A stretch of DNA of 64,000 nucleotides from Chromatocurvus sp964613795 (lineage in GTDB: Bacteria; Pseudomonadota; Gammaproteobacteria; Pseudomonadales; Halieaceae), in NCBI GenBank assembly GCA_964613795.1, contig CAZTJR010000003.1, forward strand, positions 1 to 64,000, written 5' to 3'. Position 1 is the stretch's first letter; each line of letters begins with the position of its first letter. Below are positions 42,836 to 51,614 of this stretch, in pieces. A program made the position numbers and the translations under genes. Under the pieces are notes generated by a model. It did no database searches, had not been told where the DNA came from, and saw nothing but the letters and a program-made list of their open reading frames with translations.

Positions 42836-43626
42836 ATCAGAAGGCCAATAACATCATCATGAATCAGGATGCCGTCGACGACATGGCATCCACCACTTTT
42901 GAAGACGTCGCTGCGGAACGCCTCAAGCGCAGGCAACGTCTGGCCGCGGCGCTGCGTATTTTCGGTCGCTTCGGCTTTGACGAGGGCGTCGCGGGGCATA
43001 TCACGGTGCGCGACCCCGAGCATGCCGACTATTTCTGGGTCAATCCCATGGGGCGCTCGTTCAAGCAGATGCGCGTATCGGATCTGCTTTGCGTGGATCA
43101 TGCGGGGAATGTGGTTGAGGGAGAGGGGCTGCTGAACGGCGCCGCCTTTACCATTCATTCACGCATCCACATGGCGCATCCGCGGGTCACGGCGGCTGCA
43201 CATTCACACTCGCTTTACGGCAAGGCCTTCGCCAGCCTGGGGCGCAAACTTGCACCGCTGACACAGGATGCCTGCGCCTTTTACGAGGATCACGCACTGC
43301 TCGACAGCTTTACCGGCGTGGTGCTCGACCTGGCCGAAGGTGAGAAGCTGGCGACGACGCTGGGCGACAACAAGGCAGTGATTCTGCAGAACCATGGGCT
43401 GCTAACGGTTGGCGAATCGGTGGACGAGGCCGCCTGGTGGTTCGTGACAATGGAGCGAAGCTGCCAGGCACAGCTCCTGGCCGAAGCCGCGGGCACGCCA
43501 AAACCCATCCCGCACGAGTACGCGGTGCAGACGCGAGAGACGGTGGGTTCGTCGCTGGCTGGCTGGTTCAGCTTTCAGCCCTTGTACGACGTGATAGTCG
43601 CCGAGCAGCCGGACCTTCTGGACTGA
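42832..43626 (+). CDS. Class II aldolase/adducin family protein
   Basis: Zinc-type class II aldolase fold, 264 residues. The metal-binding histidines are visible in AAHSHSLYGKAFAS and ILQNHGLLTVGE, and the glycine-rich region GRFGFDEGVAGHITVRD is typical. Members cleave sugar phosphates or related hydroxy acids, but some act as decarboxylases or hydratases, and the sequence does not tell which. It is translationally coupled to the HxlR regulator and lies 4 nt before sstT, so a link to a serine/threonine-like substrate is possible. Confidence 0.85.
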   Translation: MNQKANNIIMNQDAVDDMASTTFEDVAAERLKRRQRLAAALRIFGRFGFDEGVAGHITVRDPEHADYFWVNPMGRSFKQMRVSDLLCVDHAGNVVEGEGLLNGAAFTIHSRIHMAHPRVTAAAHSHSLYGKAFASLGRKLAPLTQDACAFYEDHALLDSFTGVVLDLAEGEKLATTLGDNKAVILQNHGLLTVGESVDEAAWWFVTMERSCQAQLLAEAAGTPKPIPHEYAVQTRETVGSSLAGWFSFQPLYDVIVAEQPDLLD

Positions 43627-43630
43627 TACC

Positions 43631-44866
43631 ATGCCTCTGAATCCTATGCGTTGGGGCCTGGTCCCACAGATACTTGCGGGCGTCGTCCTCGGCGCCATTC
43701 TCGGGCTTCTGCTGCCAACTGCGGGAGAGGCGGTTGGCCTCGCCGGACAACTTTTTGTCAGCATGCTTAAAGCGGTGGCGCCGCTGCTGGTCATGCTGCT
43801 GGTCATGTCGGCCATTGCCAACCGTCATGAGAGTGGCAATGACGGTCGTAAGACCCTTCTGACACTGCTGCTTTATCTGGCTGGCACAGTGAGCGCAGCG
43901 CTGGTTGCACTGACCCTGAGCTGGGCTTTTCCTCAGACACTGGTGCTGGCGGACACAGCGCAGGGCACGCCGCCGGCGGCTGTCGGCGATGTGCTCGCCG
44001 ACGTGCTGTTCAAGCTGGTGGACAATCCAGTGAATGCGCTGCTGACCGGGAACTTTCTTGGTTGCCTCACCTGGGCCGTGCTGCTTGGCGTCAGCTTTCG
44101 CTCCGCCCCCCAGGTGTTCCGCGATAATCTGGCAACGCTGGCGGGTGGCGTCGCCGATGTCGTGCGTTATGTAATTCGTCTCGCGCCGGTGGGTATTTTC
44201 GGGCTGGTAGCCTCGACGGTGGCCACCTCAGGTGCCAGTGCGCTGGCTGGCTACGCCAGCATCGCGCTGCTGCTGGTGTCGGCTATGCTGGTAATGGCCC
44301 TGCTGGTCAACCCGCTGCTCGTGTTCCTGATTACCCGCGAGAATCCTTACCCCATTGTTCTGCGTTGTCTTGAGGGCTCGGGAATTACTGCGTTCTTCAC
44401 GCGCAGTTCCGCGGCCAACATCCCGGTCAATCTTACCCTGGCGAAGTCCCTTGGTATCAGTGAGGAGCTTTACAGCATGACCATCCCGATCGGCGCGACG
44501 GTGAACATGGCCGGGGCGGCCATCACTATCACCGTGCTGACGCTGGCTGCCACCAACACCCTTGGCATTGACGTGTCCTTCGGCGCTGCGCTGGTACTGT
44601 GTGTGGTGTCGGCGCTGGCGGCCTGCGGCGCAAGCGGCGTACCCTCCGGCAGCCTGCTGCTGATTCCGCTGGCCTGCTCCTTGTTCGGGATTCCGCTCGA
44701 CGTCGCGATGCAGGTGGTGGCGGTGGGCTTTGTGATCAGCGTGCTGCAGGATTCCGCCGAGACTGCGCTGAATTCCAGCACCGACGTGGTCTACACCTAT
44801 GCGATCGATCGCATGCCCCTGCGCAGCGCCCCGGCCAGCCGACCGGTCAGCGAGAAGCACTCCTAG
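43631..44866 (+). CDS. sstT: Serine/threonine:sodium symporter SstT
   Basis: Inner-membrane symporter of the dicarboxylate/amino acid:cation family, 411 residues with about eight helices and two re-entrant loops. Motifs include the serine-rich hairpin FFTRSSAANIPVNL, the sodium-site helix IPIGATVNMAGAAITITVL and the second hairpin ACGASGVPSGSLLLIPLAC, which match SstT more than glutamate (GltP) carriers. It is the last gene of the hxlR-aldolase unit and overlaps the end of the convergent btuF by 4 nt. Confidence 0.92.
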   Translation: MPLNPMRWGLVPQILAGVVLGAILGLLLPTAGEAVGLAGQLFVSMLKAVAPLLVMLLVMSAIANRHESGNDGRKTLLTLLLYLAGTVSAALVALTLSWAFPQTLVLADTAQGTPPAAVGDVLADVLFKLVDNPVNALLTGNFLGCLTWAVLLGVSFRSAPQVFRDNLATLAGGVADVVRYVIRLAPVGIFGLVASTVATSGASALAGYASIALLLVSAMLVMALLVNPLLVFLITRENPYPIVLRCLEGSGITAFFTRSSAANIPVNLTLAKSLGISEELYSMTIPIGATVNMAGAAITITVLTLAATNTLGIDVSFGAALVLCVVSALAACGASGVPSGSLLLIPLACSLFGIPLDVAMQVVAVGFVISVLQDSAETALNSSTDVVYTYAIDRMPLRSAPASRPVSEKHS

Positions 44867-45795
44867 TCCGTGCCCCTGGCGCTGTCGAGACGCGCGCAGA
44901 GTGCGCGCGCGCCAGACAGCAGTCGCGGGGTCGGCCGTTCAATCATGTCGGGATTGATCACGTAGAGCGCATCCTTTTCCACTGCGCGCAGGCCCGGTAG
45001 CTCACGCCATTGCGATAGCCAGGCGGCAACGTCTTCGCTGCTCCCGCTGGCCACAATCACGTCCGGATTGCGCAGCAGAACGGCTTCCCGGCTGATGCGC
45101 GGTGCAAGGCCCTGCGCGTCGCCAAAGATATTATGTCCGCCGCAGAGCGCAATCACCTCGCTGATCAGGTGGTCGCCGCCGATGGTCTGCAGCGGGTCGT
45201 GCCATATCTGGTAGAACACCTCTACTACGGAGGCGGCGGCCGATTGTTTCTGTAAGGTTGCCAGGTCGTTCTCGAACGTTTCCGCGCTGCGCTCTGCGGT
45301 CGTGCGGGTTCCCGCGAGTCGGCCGAGCGTGCGCAGGGAGGCGGGAATATCAGTCAATTCACTGATCTCATCGCTGTACACCGGAATGCCAAGCTCGCGC
45401 AGACGTCGCACAATGTCATGGCCGGTGCCGGAACCCCAGGCCAGCACCAGATCCGGGCGTTGTGCCACGATGGCCTCGATACTCAGGCTGTTGTAGCCGC
45501 CGACGCGTGGGACCGCCCGCGCCTCCGGCGGGTAGTCGCTGTACTCCACCGTGCCGATCAGGGCTCCGCCTGCACCCGCTGCGAACAGATTTTCGGCGAG
45601 GTGGGGTGCCAGTGCGACTATGCGTTCAGCGGGTGCTGTCAGTGCCACGCTGACGCCATCGCTACCGGTGGCACTGACGCTCTGTCCAATTCCGGGCTGC
45701 GGCGTGAAAGCGCAAGCCATACCCGCGATGCCCGCGGCGAGCCCTCGGAGGCGAAGAGCTTTGCGCAGAAGCTTTGTCCATCTGCGGCCACGCAT
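44863..45795 (-). CDS. btuF: Periplasmic cobalamin-binding protein BtuF
   Basis: Class III binding protein, 310 residues with the ATG at 45795. A signal peptide (LAAGIAGMACAFTPQPGIGQS) precedes the domain opening RIVALAPHLAENLFAAGAG and the stretch VEYSDYPPEARAVPRVGGYNSLSIEAIVAQRPDLVLAW, typical of BtuF. It is the last gene of the cobO-btuCD-btuF operon under a cobalamin riboswitch, which decides for B12 over heme or siderophores. Gap to btuD is 19 nt. Confidence 0.9.
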   Translation of the reverse strand: MRGRRWTKLLRKALRLRGLAAGIAGMACAFTPQPGIGQSVSATGSDGVSVALTAPAERIVALAPHLAENLFAAGAGGALIGTVEYSDYPPEARAVPRVGGYNSLSIEAIVAQRPDLVLAWGSGTGHDIVRRLRELGIPVYSDEISELTDIPASLRTLGRLAGTRTTAERSAETFENDLATLQKQSAAASVVEVFYQIWHDPLQTIGGDHLISEVIALCGGHNIFGDAQGLAPRISREAVLLRNPDVIVASGSSEDVAAWLSQWRELPGLRAVEKDALYVINPDMIERPTPRLLSGARALCARLDSARGTD

Positions 45796-45814
45796 AGGCG
45801 ATAATGGCGCAGGC

Positions 45815-46603
45815 CTATGCGGGAAAAACAAGCGGGTATCCTCCGGTGGGATGTGTGCTGACGCGAAGCGGTGTGCCATACAGGGACTGCAGAAAGTCCG
45901 CAGAAAAGACCTCTGCCGGGGTGCCCAGCGAGATACCGCGTCCCTGCTCTATAACCAGGACGCGATGACACAGGCTCGACAGCAGGTTGATATCGTGCAG
46001 CGCAACCAGCACCGTGCAGCCGCGCCGGGCCAGTTGCCGCAGCAGCAGTACTAGCTCCTGCTGGTGACGAAGGTCCAGTGCAGCGGTGGGCTCATCCAGC
46101 AGGAGCAGCTTGTTGTTCAACAATCCACCGCTGGCGTCGGTCTCCAGCTGACACAGGACGCGGGCCAGCTGTACCCGCTGTTTTTCTCCACCCGACAGGA
46201 GCGGGTAGAGACGATGGGCGATTGGCTGTGTGTCGGTCGCCGCCAGTGCCCAGTCGACCAGCCTCCTGTCACACTGTCTTCCGGCGGCATGAGGCAGGCG
46301 ACCCAGGGCGATGACTTCGGCTACGGTGAATGGAAAGGTCAGAGACGACGCCTGCGGCAGATAGGCAATACGCTGAGCCCGCGCGGCCGAAGGCCAGCTC
46401 GCCAGAGGCTGGCCGCCAAGCTCTGCGCTGCCAGCGAGCAGCCCGGTATCCCCGGCAATGAGGCGCAGCAGTGTCGACTTGCCTGCGCCGTTCGGCCCCA
46501 GCAGCCCCACAATATCGCCGGCCTTACAGCGCAGATTGATGCCGGTGAGAACCGGGCAGGATCCCCAGCCTGCGCTGGCGTCGTTGAGGGCCAGAGTTGT
46601 CAC
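45815..46603 (-). CDS. btuD: Cobalamin ABC transporter ATP-binding protein BtuD
   Basis: ATPase of 262 residues with Walker A (GPNGAGKST), Q-loop (AYLPQASSLTFPFTV), signature LLSGGEKQRVQLARVL, Walker B (LLLLDEPTAALD) and HDINL switch. The GTG start at 46603 overlaps the btuC stop by 4 nt; the longer open frame runs into btuC. It closely resembles HmuV-type ATPases, and some tools would name it hmuV; operon and riboswitch support B12. Confidence 0.88.
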   Translation of the reverse strand: MTTLALNDASAGWGSCPVLTGINLRCKAGDIVGLLGPNGAGKSTLLRLIAGDTGLLAGSAELGGQPLASWPSAARAQRIAYLPQASSLTFPFTVAEVIALGRLPHAAGRQCDRRLVDWALAATDTQPIAHRLYPLLSGGEKQRVQLARVLCQLETDASGGLLNNKLLLLDEPTAALDLRHQQELVLLLRQLARRGCTVLVALHDINLLSSLCHRVLVIEQGRGISLGTPAEVFSADFLQSLYGTPLRVSTHPTGGYPLVFPA

Positions 46604-47640
46604 GCGGCGGGCAGTCCGAACTGCCGTCGCTGGCGCAGCAGCGAGATGAAGAAGGGCACGCCGAGCAGGGCCGTGAGAATGCCTACCGGCACCTCTGCCG
46701 GCGGTGCCAGCAGTCGTGCAGCCGTATCCGCACACATCAGCAGCAGGGCTCCCGCCAGTGCCGACGCCGGCAGGAGGTAGCGGTGATCGGGGCCAGTCAG
46801 CAGTCGGATCATGTGCGGCACTACGAGTCCGACAAAGGCGATGGTCCCCGCCAGCGCCACGGATACGCCGACTCCGAGGGCGACCCAGGCCACCAGGTGT
46901 CGCTTCAGGCGCGCGACGTCAACGCCAAGATGGGAGGCTTCGGATTCGCCGAGCAGCAGCGCATTGAGCGAGCTGGCGTAGCGCGGCAGGACCGCGCAGA
47001 GCAGGGCTGTGACGCAAAACGCCAGACCGAGTTCCGGCAGCCTCGCATTGTCGAAACTGCCCATCTTCCACAGGCTGATCCGGCGCAGCATCTGGTTGTC
47101 TGCATGAAATTCCAGCAGGCTGACTGCGGCACCTGACAGGGCGGTGATACCTATGCCGGCCAGCAACATCGTGGCGACAGAGGTGCCGCTGCTGTCGGTC
47201 GCCAGGCGGTAGACCAGAATAACCGCCGCAGCACCGCCGAGGAAAGCCCCGGCGGAAACCAGACCCAGCATCAGGGCAAGGCCTGCCGGTGCTGCGAGCA
47301 CCATGACCAGCGCGGCCCCGAGGCTGGCGCCGCCGGTCACGCCGATCAGCGACGGGTCTGCGAGCGGATTGCGGAACAGCCCCTGGGTGGCTGCGCCGCA
47401 CAGAGCAAGAATGGCGCCACAGGCGGCAGCCAGGAGCGTTCTCGGCAGGCGGATGTGCCCGATGATCAACGCCGCCTGGCTGGAGGTGTCGCCGCGCAGG
47501 GCGTCCGCGAGAGTGTCGAACAATACGTCGGGGGATAGCGCGACCACGCCGAGGGCAACACCGAGAAGCAGTGCCGGCAGCTGCAGGCCGGTCAGTACGG
47601 CGATAACCCGTCGGGCCCGGGACGAGCGGTCGCCGTGCAT
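46600..47640 (-). CDS. btuC: Cobalamin ABC transporter permease BtuC (FecCD family)
   Basis: Permease of 346 residues with about ten helices and the family motifs GAATQGLFRNPLADPSLIGV and GTIAFVGLVVPHMIRLLTG. The ATG at 47640 lies 4 nt after the cobO stop. It is the second FecCD permease in the window; the hmuU copy at 3631-4689 belongs to the heme system. Confidence 0.9.
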   Translation of the reverse strand: MHGDRSSRARRVIAVLTGLQLPALLLGVALGVVALSPDVLFDTLADALRGDTSSQAALIIGHIRLPRTLLAAACGAILALCGAATQGLFRNPLADPSLIGVTGGASLGAALVMVLAAPAGLALMLGLVSAGAFLGGAAAVILVYRLATDSSGTSVATMLLAGIGITALSGAAVSLLEFHADNQMLRRISLWKMGSFDNARLPELGLAFCVTALLCAVLPRYASSLNALLLGESEASHLGVDVARLKRHLVAWVALGVGVSVALAGTIAFVGLVVPHMIRLLTGPDHRYLLPASALAGALLLMCADTAARLLAPPAEVPVGILTALLGVPFFISLLRQRRQFGLPAA

Positions 47641-47644
47641 GGGA

Positions 47645-48268
47645 TCAGTAGTCCACGCCCTTTCGCGCCTTGATACCGCTGGCAAAGGCATGCTTCACGT
47701 CGCGGACTTCAGAGACGGTATCCATCACCGCCTGCAGCGCGCTGCCGCCGCCGCGCCCGGTTACCACAACACTCTGTTCCCGCGGACGCTCCGCGATGGC
47801 TGCGAGCACCTGGGCCTCAGGAAGGTAGTCAAAGGCCAGCATATAGGTAAGTTCGTCGAGAACCACCAGGTCATACGCCGGATCCTTCAACAGTGGAATC
47901 GCCTCGGCCCAGGTACGCTCGGCAGCGGCGATATCGCCGCTGCGGTCCTGCGTGTCCCACGTGAAGCCGGTGCCCATCTGATAGAAAGTGACATCCGGAC
48001 ACTTGTCGCGCAGGTAGAGCTCTTCACCGGACAGCTGCTGTCCCTTGATGAACTGGATAACGCCGACCCGATGGCCGTAGCCGAGGGCACGCATCACCAT
48101 TCCGAAGGCAGAGCTGGACTTGCCCTTGCCGTTTCCCGTCAGGAGTATTGCCACGCCCCGCTCGATTTCGGCAGCCTGGATACTTGCATCCACACTGGCC
48201 TTCTGCTTTTCCATGGCCTGTCGGTGCTTTGACTCGCGGCGCTGGTCCTGGTCGTTATCGTCATGCAT
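47645..48268 (-). CDS. cobO: Cob(I)yrinic acid a,c-diamide adenosyltransferase (CobO/BtuR)
   Basis: Converts cob(I)alamin-type corrinoids to their adenosyl form with ATP. The 207-residue protein has the P-loop variant LLTGNGKGKSSSAFGM, then GVIQFIKGQQLSGEE and VVLDELTYML, all typical of the CobA/CobO/BtuR family. The N-terminus is a charged helix (RRESKHRQAMEKQKA). I chose ATG 48268, which has GAGG upstream and lies after the riboswitch; an open frame from 48349 would translate the end of the leader. First gene of the B12 salvage operon. Confidence 0.93.
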   Translation of the reverse strand: MHDDNDQDQRRESKHRQAMEKQKASVDASIQAAEIERGVAILLTGNGKGKSSSAFGMVMRALGYGHRVGVIQFIKGQQLSGEELYLRDKCPDVTFYQMGTGFTWDTQDRSGDIAAAERTWAEAIPLLKDPAYDLVVLDELTYMLAFDYLPEAQVLAAIAERPREQSVVVTGRGGGSALQAVMDTVSEVRDVKHAFASGIKARKGVDY

Positions 48269-48377
48269 GGCAAATGCCTCAATAGCCGGGTGGCGATTGA
48301 GAGAGGGCCGGAAGGGAACTAAATGCGCAGGCATTCGGCAACCTTGCACGAAGCCCTCCGCTCCATCGTTGCGTCTG

Positions 48378-48526
48378 TCAGGGCAGGTATCGGGCTTGCG
48401 ACGTGCTGTCGCTCACCGTTGCGGGGGCAGCGCTGGACTTGTCGCGGGCAATGCCACGCAGCTCACCAGACTTCCCATTTAACCTGCCCAGATGCTGTGA
48501 CCGGGATGCATCGGCAGGCACCCTGA
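48378..48526 (-). ncRNA. Cobalamin riboswitch
   Basis: On the minus strand the leader shows the class hallmarks in order: a P1 strand TCAGGG (48526-48521), GGTGCC (48522-48517), GGGAAGTCTGGTGA, the core GCTGCCCCCGCAACGGTGAG (48431-48412), the B12 box AAGCCCGATACCTGCC (48397-48382) and the pairing P1 strand CCCTGA. About 110 nt separate it from the cobO ATG, enough for an expression platform; I see no T-tract terminator, so translational control is likely. It should switch off cobO-btuCDF when adenosylcobalamin is plentiful. Confidence 0.93.
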
Positions 48527-48535
48527 ACGGCGCAG

Positions 48536-48564
48536 ACTGTAGGGCGGCGCGGTTTCAAAGTCAA
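48536..48564 (-). promoter_or_regulatory. Promoter of the cobO-btuCDF operon
   Basis: TTGACT and TACAGT with exactly 17 nt between, placed so that transcription starts a few nucleotides before the riboswitch aptamer. Confidence 0.72.
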
Positions 48565-48623
48565 CTATTCACCGGGCACCCCCTGTCCCGCTGTGGCCGC
48601 GGGATAGGGTAGAATGTCAGTCT

Positions 48624-49169
48624 GTGAATACTGACTGTGAAATTGACGAAAACATCCTGCGGCTGATCGCCGGACGACTCGGTCGCGAGCCGCGTGGGCT
48701 GCGGGAGGTGGCCGTGTCCGACGGGGCGGGCCGGCCGGTGGTCATCCGGGTCGCGTCTGTGGTGAATGGCAAACCGTTTCCGACACTGTACTGGTTGATT
48801 GATCCGGCCATCAACTACCGGATTGATCGCACCGAGGCGAGCGGTACGATCGCACAACTGCAGGCTCGTGTGAATGCCGACCCGGCGCTGCAGTCGGCGA
48901 TGTTCAGCGATCACCGGACCCATATTGCGAGACGCGAATCCTTTCTGAGTGCCACTGAGCGTGCGCACCTGGATGCCAGCGGCCAGTGGCCAGCCATTCG
49001 CGAGCGGGGCATCGGGGGTATCGCGGACTTCAGCCGTATACGCTGTCTGCACACCTGGTACGCGGCTCACCTCGTGGAAGCCAACGCCGTGGGAGTGATG
49101 CTTGAGGCCCTGTGGACCGAAGGCACGGCAGGTCAGAGCGCGGCTGCTGTTGTCACCCCCCCTCGATGA
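48624..49169 (+). CDS. DUF501 domain-containing protein
   Basis: Protein of 181 residues with GTG start. It matches the DUF501 pattern: N-terminal REPRGLREVAVSDGAGRPVVIRV, FPTLYWLIDP, then the late conserved GIGGIADFSRIRCLHTWYAAHL. Function is unknown; in actinobacteria DUF501 genes often sit near ppx-type genes, but here ppx is 10 kb away. A TAGAAT element 8 nt before the GTG would give an almost leaderless message. The 3' end overlaps the convergent histidine kinase gene by 17 nt. Confidence 0.82.
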   Translation: MNTDCEIDENILRLIAGRLGREPRGLREVAVSDGAGRPVVIRVASVVNGKPFPTLYWLIDPAINYRIDRTEASGTIAQLQARVNADPALQSAMFSDHRTHIARRESFLSATERAHLDASGQWPAIRERGIGGIADFSRIRCLHTWYAAHLVEANAVGVMLEALWTEGTAGQSAAAVVTPPR

Positions 49170-50760
49170 CGTCTTTCACCACCGCGCTGAGTTTGCGATA
49201 GGTGTAGGGCTTCTGTATGAAGCCGGCCAGGCCTTTGCCGGCGAAGCGGTTGATCGCGGTTTGCTCGTTGTAGCCGCTGCACAACAGCGTCGGGACACTG
49301 GCATCGATCCGGCGCATCTCCCGAAATGCTTCCTCGCCGCCCATATTGGGCATGTTCATGTCGAGGAATACCAGCTGCAGATCGGCGTGATGTTCACGGA
49401 ATGCGGCGAGACCCTCGACACCGTCGGTACTGGTGATCACGTCAAAGCCCATTCGCCGAAACAGCTGCCGCGCCAGTGTCAGCACCAGATCCTCGTCTTC
49501 CACCACGAGTATCTTGCCCGAGCCCTGCCAGTTTTTCGCCGGGGGGGCCTCGGGCAGCACACCCTGGGATGCTTCCATCACTGCGGGGAAAAGCAGCTTG
49601 AAGCTGCTGCCGGAGCCTGGCTCGCTGTACACCTTGATGCTGCCGTTGTGGCCCAGCACGATACCCAGAATGGCCGACAGGCCAAGTCCGCGACCGGTTT
49701 CCTTGGTCGTGAAGAAAGGATCGAATATGCGCTGACGCGTCGCTTCATCCATTCCGGCGCCGGAGTCTGAGATTTCCAGGCACACGTAGCATCCAGGCTT
49801 CAAAGATTCGTTGGGGAACAGGCTGTTCAGATACTCCTCGTCGCAGTCGATACTGCCCGTTGTGACGCTGATGATGCCGGATGTTTCGGGGCCGATGGCC
49901 TCCGCGGCATTGATGATCAGGTTGAGAACTACCTGGCGTATCTGTGTTGCATCGGCACGTATCGACGGCAGCGTGGGAGAGAAGTGATAGTGCAGACCAC
50001 AGGAGCGGGGAATGGAGACCTGCAGCAAACGATTCATGTCAGCGATCAGGCTCTGCAGGTTGACCGGCTCGACAACAAACTTGCCCTTGCCAGAATAGGC
50101 GAGCATCTGCTGGGTGAGCTCGGCGCCACGGCGTGCGCCTTTGACCAGCTCTGAAATATGATCCCGCGCCGGATGGGTGGTGTCGATGTCCTCCATTGCC
50201 AGGTCGGCAAAGCCCAGTATGCTGGTGAGAATGTTGTTGAAGTCGTGAGCGATGCCGCCAGCAAGAATACCCAGGCTTTCCATTTTCTGCGCCTGCTGCA
50301 GCTGCCGCTCCATAGCTTCCCGCGCTTCCTGCGCTTCCTGCGCACGCGCTCGCTCGGTGATATCCAGAATGATGGCAGTCACGACCCGCTGGCCCGAATA
50401 ATGACCCGGCTGCAGGTGAATCTCCACCGGGTAGGTGGTCCCATCCTTGCGCTGATGCCGCGTTTCGAAGGTGAGTCTGTTCTGCTGATCGTCGCCCAGG
50501 GGCGCGATCAGGTCTATGAACTGTTCATGCGTGAACTCGGGCTTGAGGTCAAGCGGGGTGCGGTCGGCGAGTTCTGTCGCGGTGTACCCGAGGTTGTCGC
50601 AGGCCGGCTGGTTCACGTAGAGAAAGCGCAGCGTGTCGAGGCTGAACACGTAGATTTCATTCAGCGACTGCTCAACGATGTTGCTGAGATCCTCGACGGT
50701 GACTGCTGCGCCCTGGGTCGCGGGCTTAGCGGTTATGGCGCCATCATCAGTCCTGTCCAT
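49153..50760 (-). CDS. PAS domain hybrid histidine kinase with C-terminal receiver
   Basis: Soluble sensor kinase of 535 residues. Order: PAS domain (about 25-145, IYVFSLDTLRFLYVNQPACDNLGY), short coiled coil, HisKA with H-box GGIAHDFNNILTSILGFADL (His near residue 178), HATPase with N box NLIINAAEAIG and G boxes SDSGAGMD and GRGLGLSAILGIV, then a receiver with the phospho-acceptor Asp in VFLDMNMPNMGG. No transmembrane helix is visible and no output regulator is adjacent, so the receiver may feed a phosphorelay elsewhere. Signal unknown. Confidence 0.93.
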   Translation of the reverse strand: MDRTDDGAITAKPATQGAAVTVEDLSNIVEQSLNEIYVFSLDTLRFLYVNQPACDNLGYTATELADRTPLDLKPEFTHEQFIDLIAPLGDDQQNRLTFETRHQRKDGTTYPVEIHLQPGHYSGQRVVTAIILDITERARAQEAQEAREAMERQLQQAQKMESLGILAGGIAHDFNNILTSILGFADLAMEDIDTTHPARDHISELVKGARRGAELTQQMLAYSGKGKFVVEPVNLQSLIADMNRLLQVSIPRSCGLHYHFSPTLPSIRADATQIRQVVLNLIINAAEAIGPETSGIISVTTGSIDCDEEYLNSLFPNESLKPGCYVCLEISDSGAGMDEATRQRIFDPFFTTKETGRGLGLSAILGIVLGHNGSIKVYSEPGSGSSFKLLFPAVMEASQGVLPEAPPAKNWQGSGKILVVEDEDLVLTLARQLFRRMGFDVITSTDGVEGLAAFREHHADLQLVFLDMNMPNMGGEEAFREMRRIDASVPTLLCSGYNEQTAINRFAGKGLAGFIQKPYTYRKLSAVVKDVIEGG

Positions 50761-50899
50761 GAGTGCCGCTCCGGATGTGCCGCCCTATCGCAGTTTGCGA
50801 CGTCAAAAATGGCAGTGTATCACTCGTCGAAGGTAGCGCAACGGCGCCTGCTCGGGAGTCCAGGTCCGGCTCAGCTGGTGCTGCGCTGTGAGTGACGGC

Positions 50900-51562
50900 T
50901 CAGGCCTGCATTTTCGCCACGTAGGCCATGAATTCGTCGCGGTTAGCCTGCATGTCGGCGTCGACTTTGCCGGCCACCTCACCCTCGCCCATCATCGCAT
51001 CCCACTCGGCGAGCCCGTCGATGGCGGCAAGGATATCCATGCCGAGTTGGCCGGGGCCGACCAGCTTCGGGATCGCCAGGGCATAGCGCAGAGTGATATC
51101 CGCCGTAGTCAGCGCACTGCCGCAGCAGTAGGGCGAGAACTGCGCAAGTGTGTTGATGGCCCCGATGCCCCGCTCGAGCACGACGCGAACCTCTTCCTTT
51201 ACGGCATCCGGCGCCTGGCGACCGCCAAGGGCAAAGGGCAGCAGTCGTCGTGCCGGCAGCTCGAGATAAAGCTCTGTGATTTTCGCCAGCTGGCGGACCT
51301 TGCCCCGCGCTTCCGCGTCAGTCGGCAGCAGCGGGGTGTCCGGGTAGGCGTCCTCGAGATAGTCAAGAATGACGCTGGTTTCCGAGAGCGTCGCGCCCTT
51401 GGCGGTGCGGATGGCCGGTATCTTTCCCAGCGGACTGGACTCCAGCAGCGAGGCGTCGCCGGGGTAGACCTTGTGCTCCTCGAAGTCGATACCCTTGGCC
51501 AGCAGGGCGTGCTTGACGATGTTGTAATAGTTGGAATAAGCAAAGCCGTATAGCGTGATCAT
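50900..51562 (-). CDS. Glutathione S-transferase family protein
   Basis: 220-residue protein with a thioredoxin-like N-terminal domain (MITLYGFAYSNYYNIVKHAL, then the glutathione-binding SPLGKIPAIRT and SETSVILDYLE) and an all-helical C-terminal domain (LTTADITLRYALAI). The usual catalytic Ser/Cys/Tyr position is not clear; SNYYN lies at that site. The ATG at 51562 gives the canonical first strand. Substrate unknown. Confidence 0.88.
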   Translation of the reverse strand: MITLYGFAYSNYYNIVKHALLAKGIDFEEHKVYPGDASLLESSPLGKIPAIRTAKGATLSETSVILDYLEDAYPDTPLLPTDAEARGKVRQLAKITELYLELPARRLLPFALGGRQAPDAVKEEVRVVLERGIGAINTLAQFSPYCCGSALTTADITLRYALAIPKLVGPGQLGMDILAAIDGLAEWDAMMGEGEVAGKVDADMQANRDEFMAYVAKMQA

Positions 51563-51614
51563 GCAGGGTGTCCTTGTTTTGATACCAGTCAATGAGTTTT
51601 GTAGGGAAGCGGAA

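Noticed and set aside
45815..46603. Second hmuV (heme ATPase)
   Set aside because: Sequence alone would allow it, but the operon carries cobO and a cobalamin riboswitch, so BtuD is the better call.
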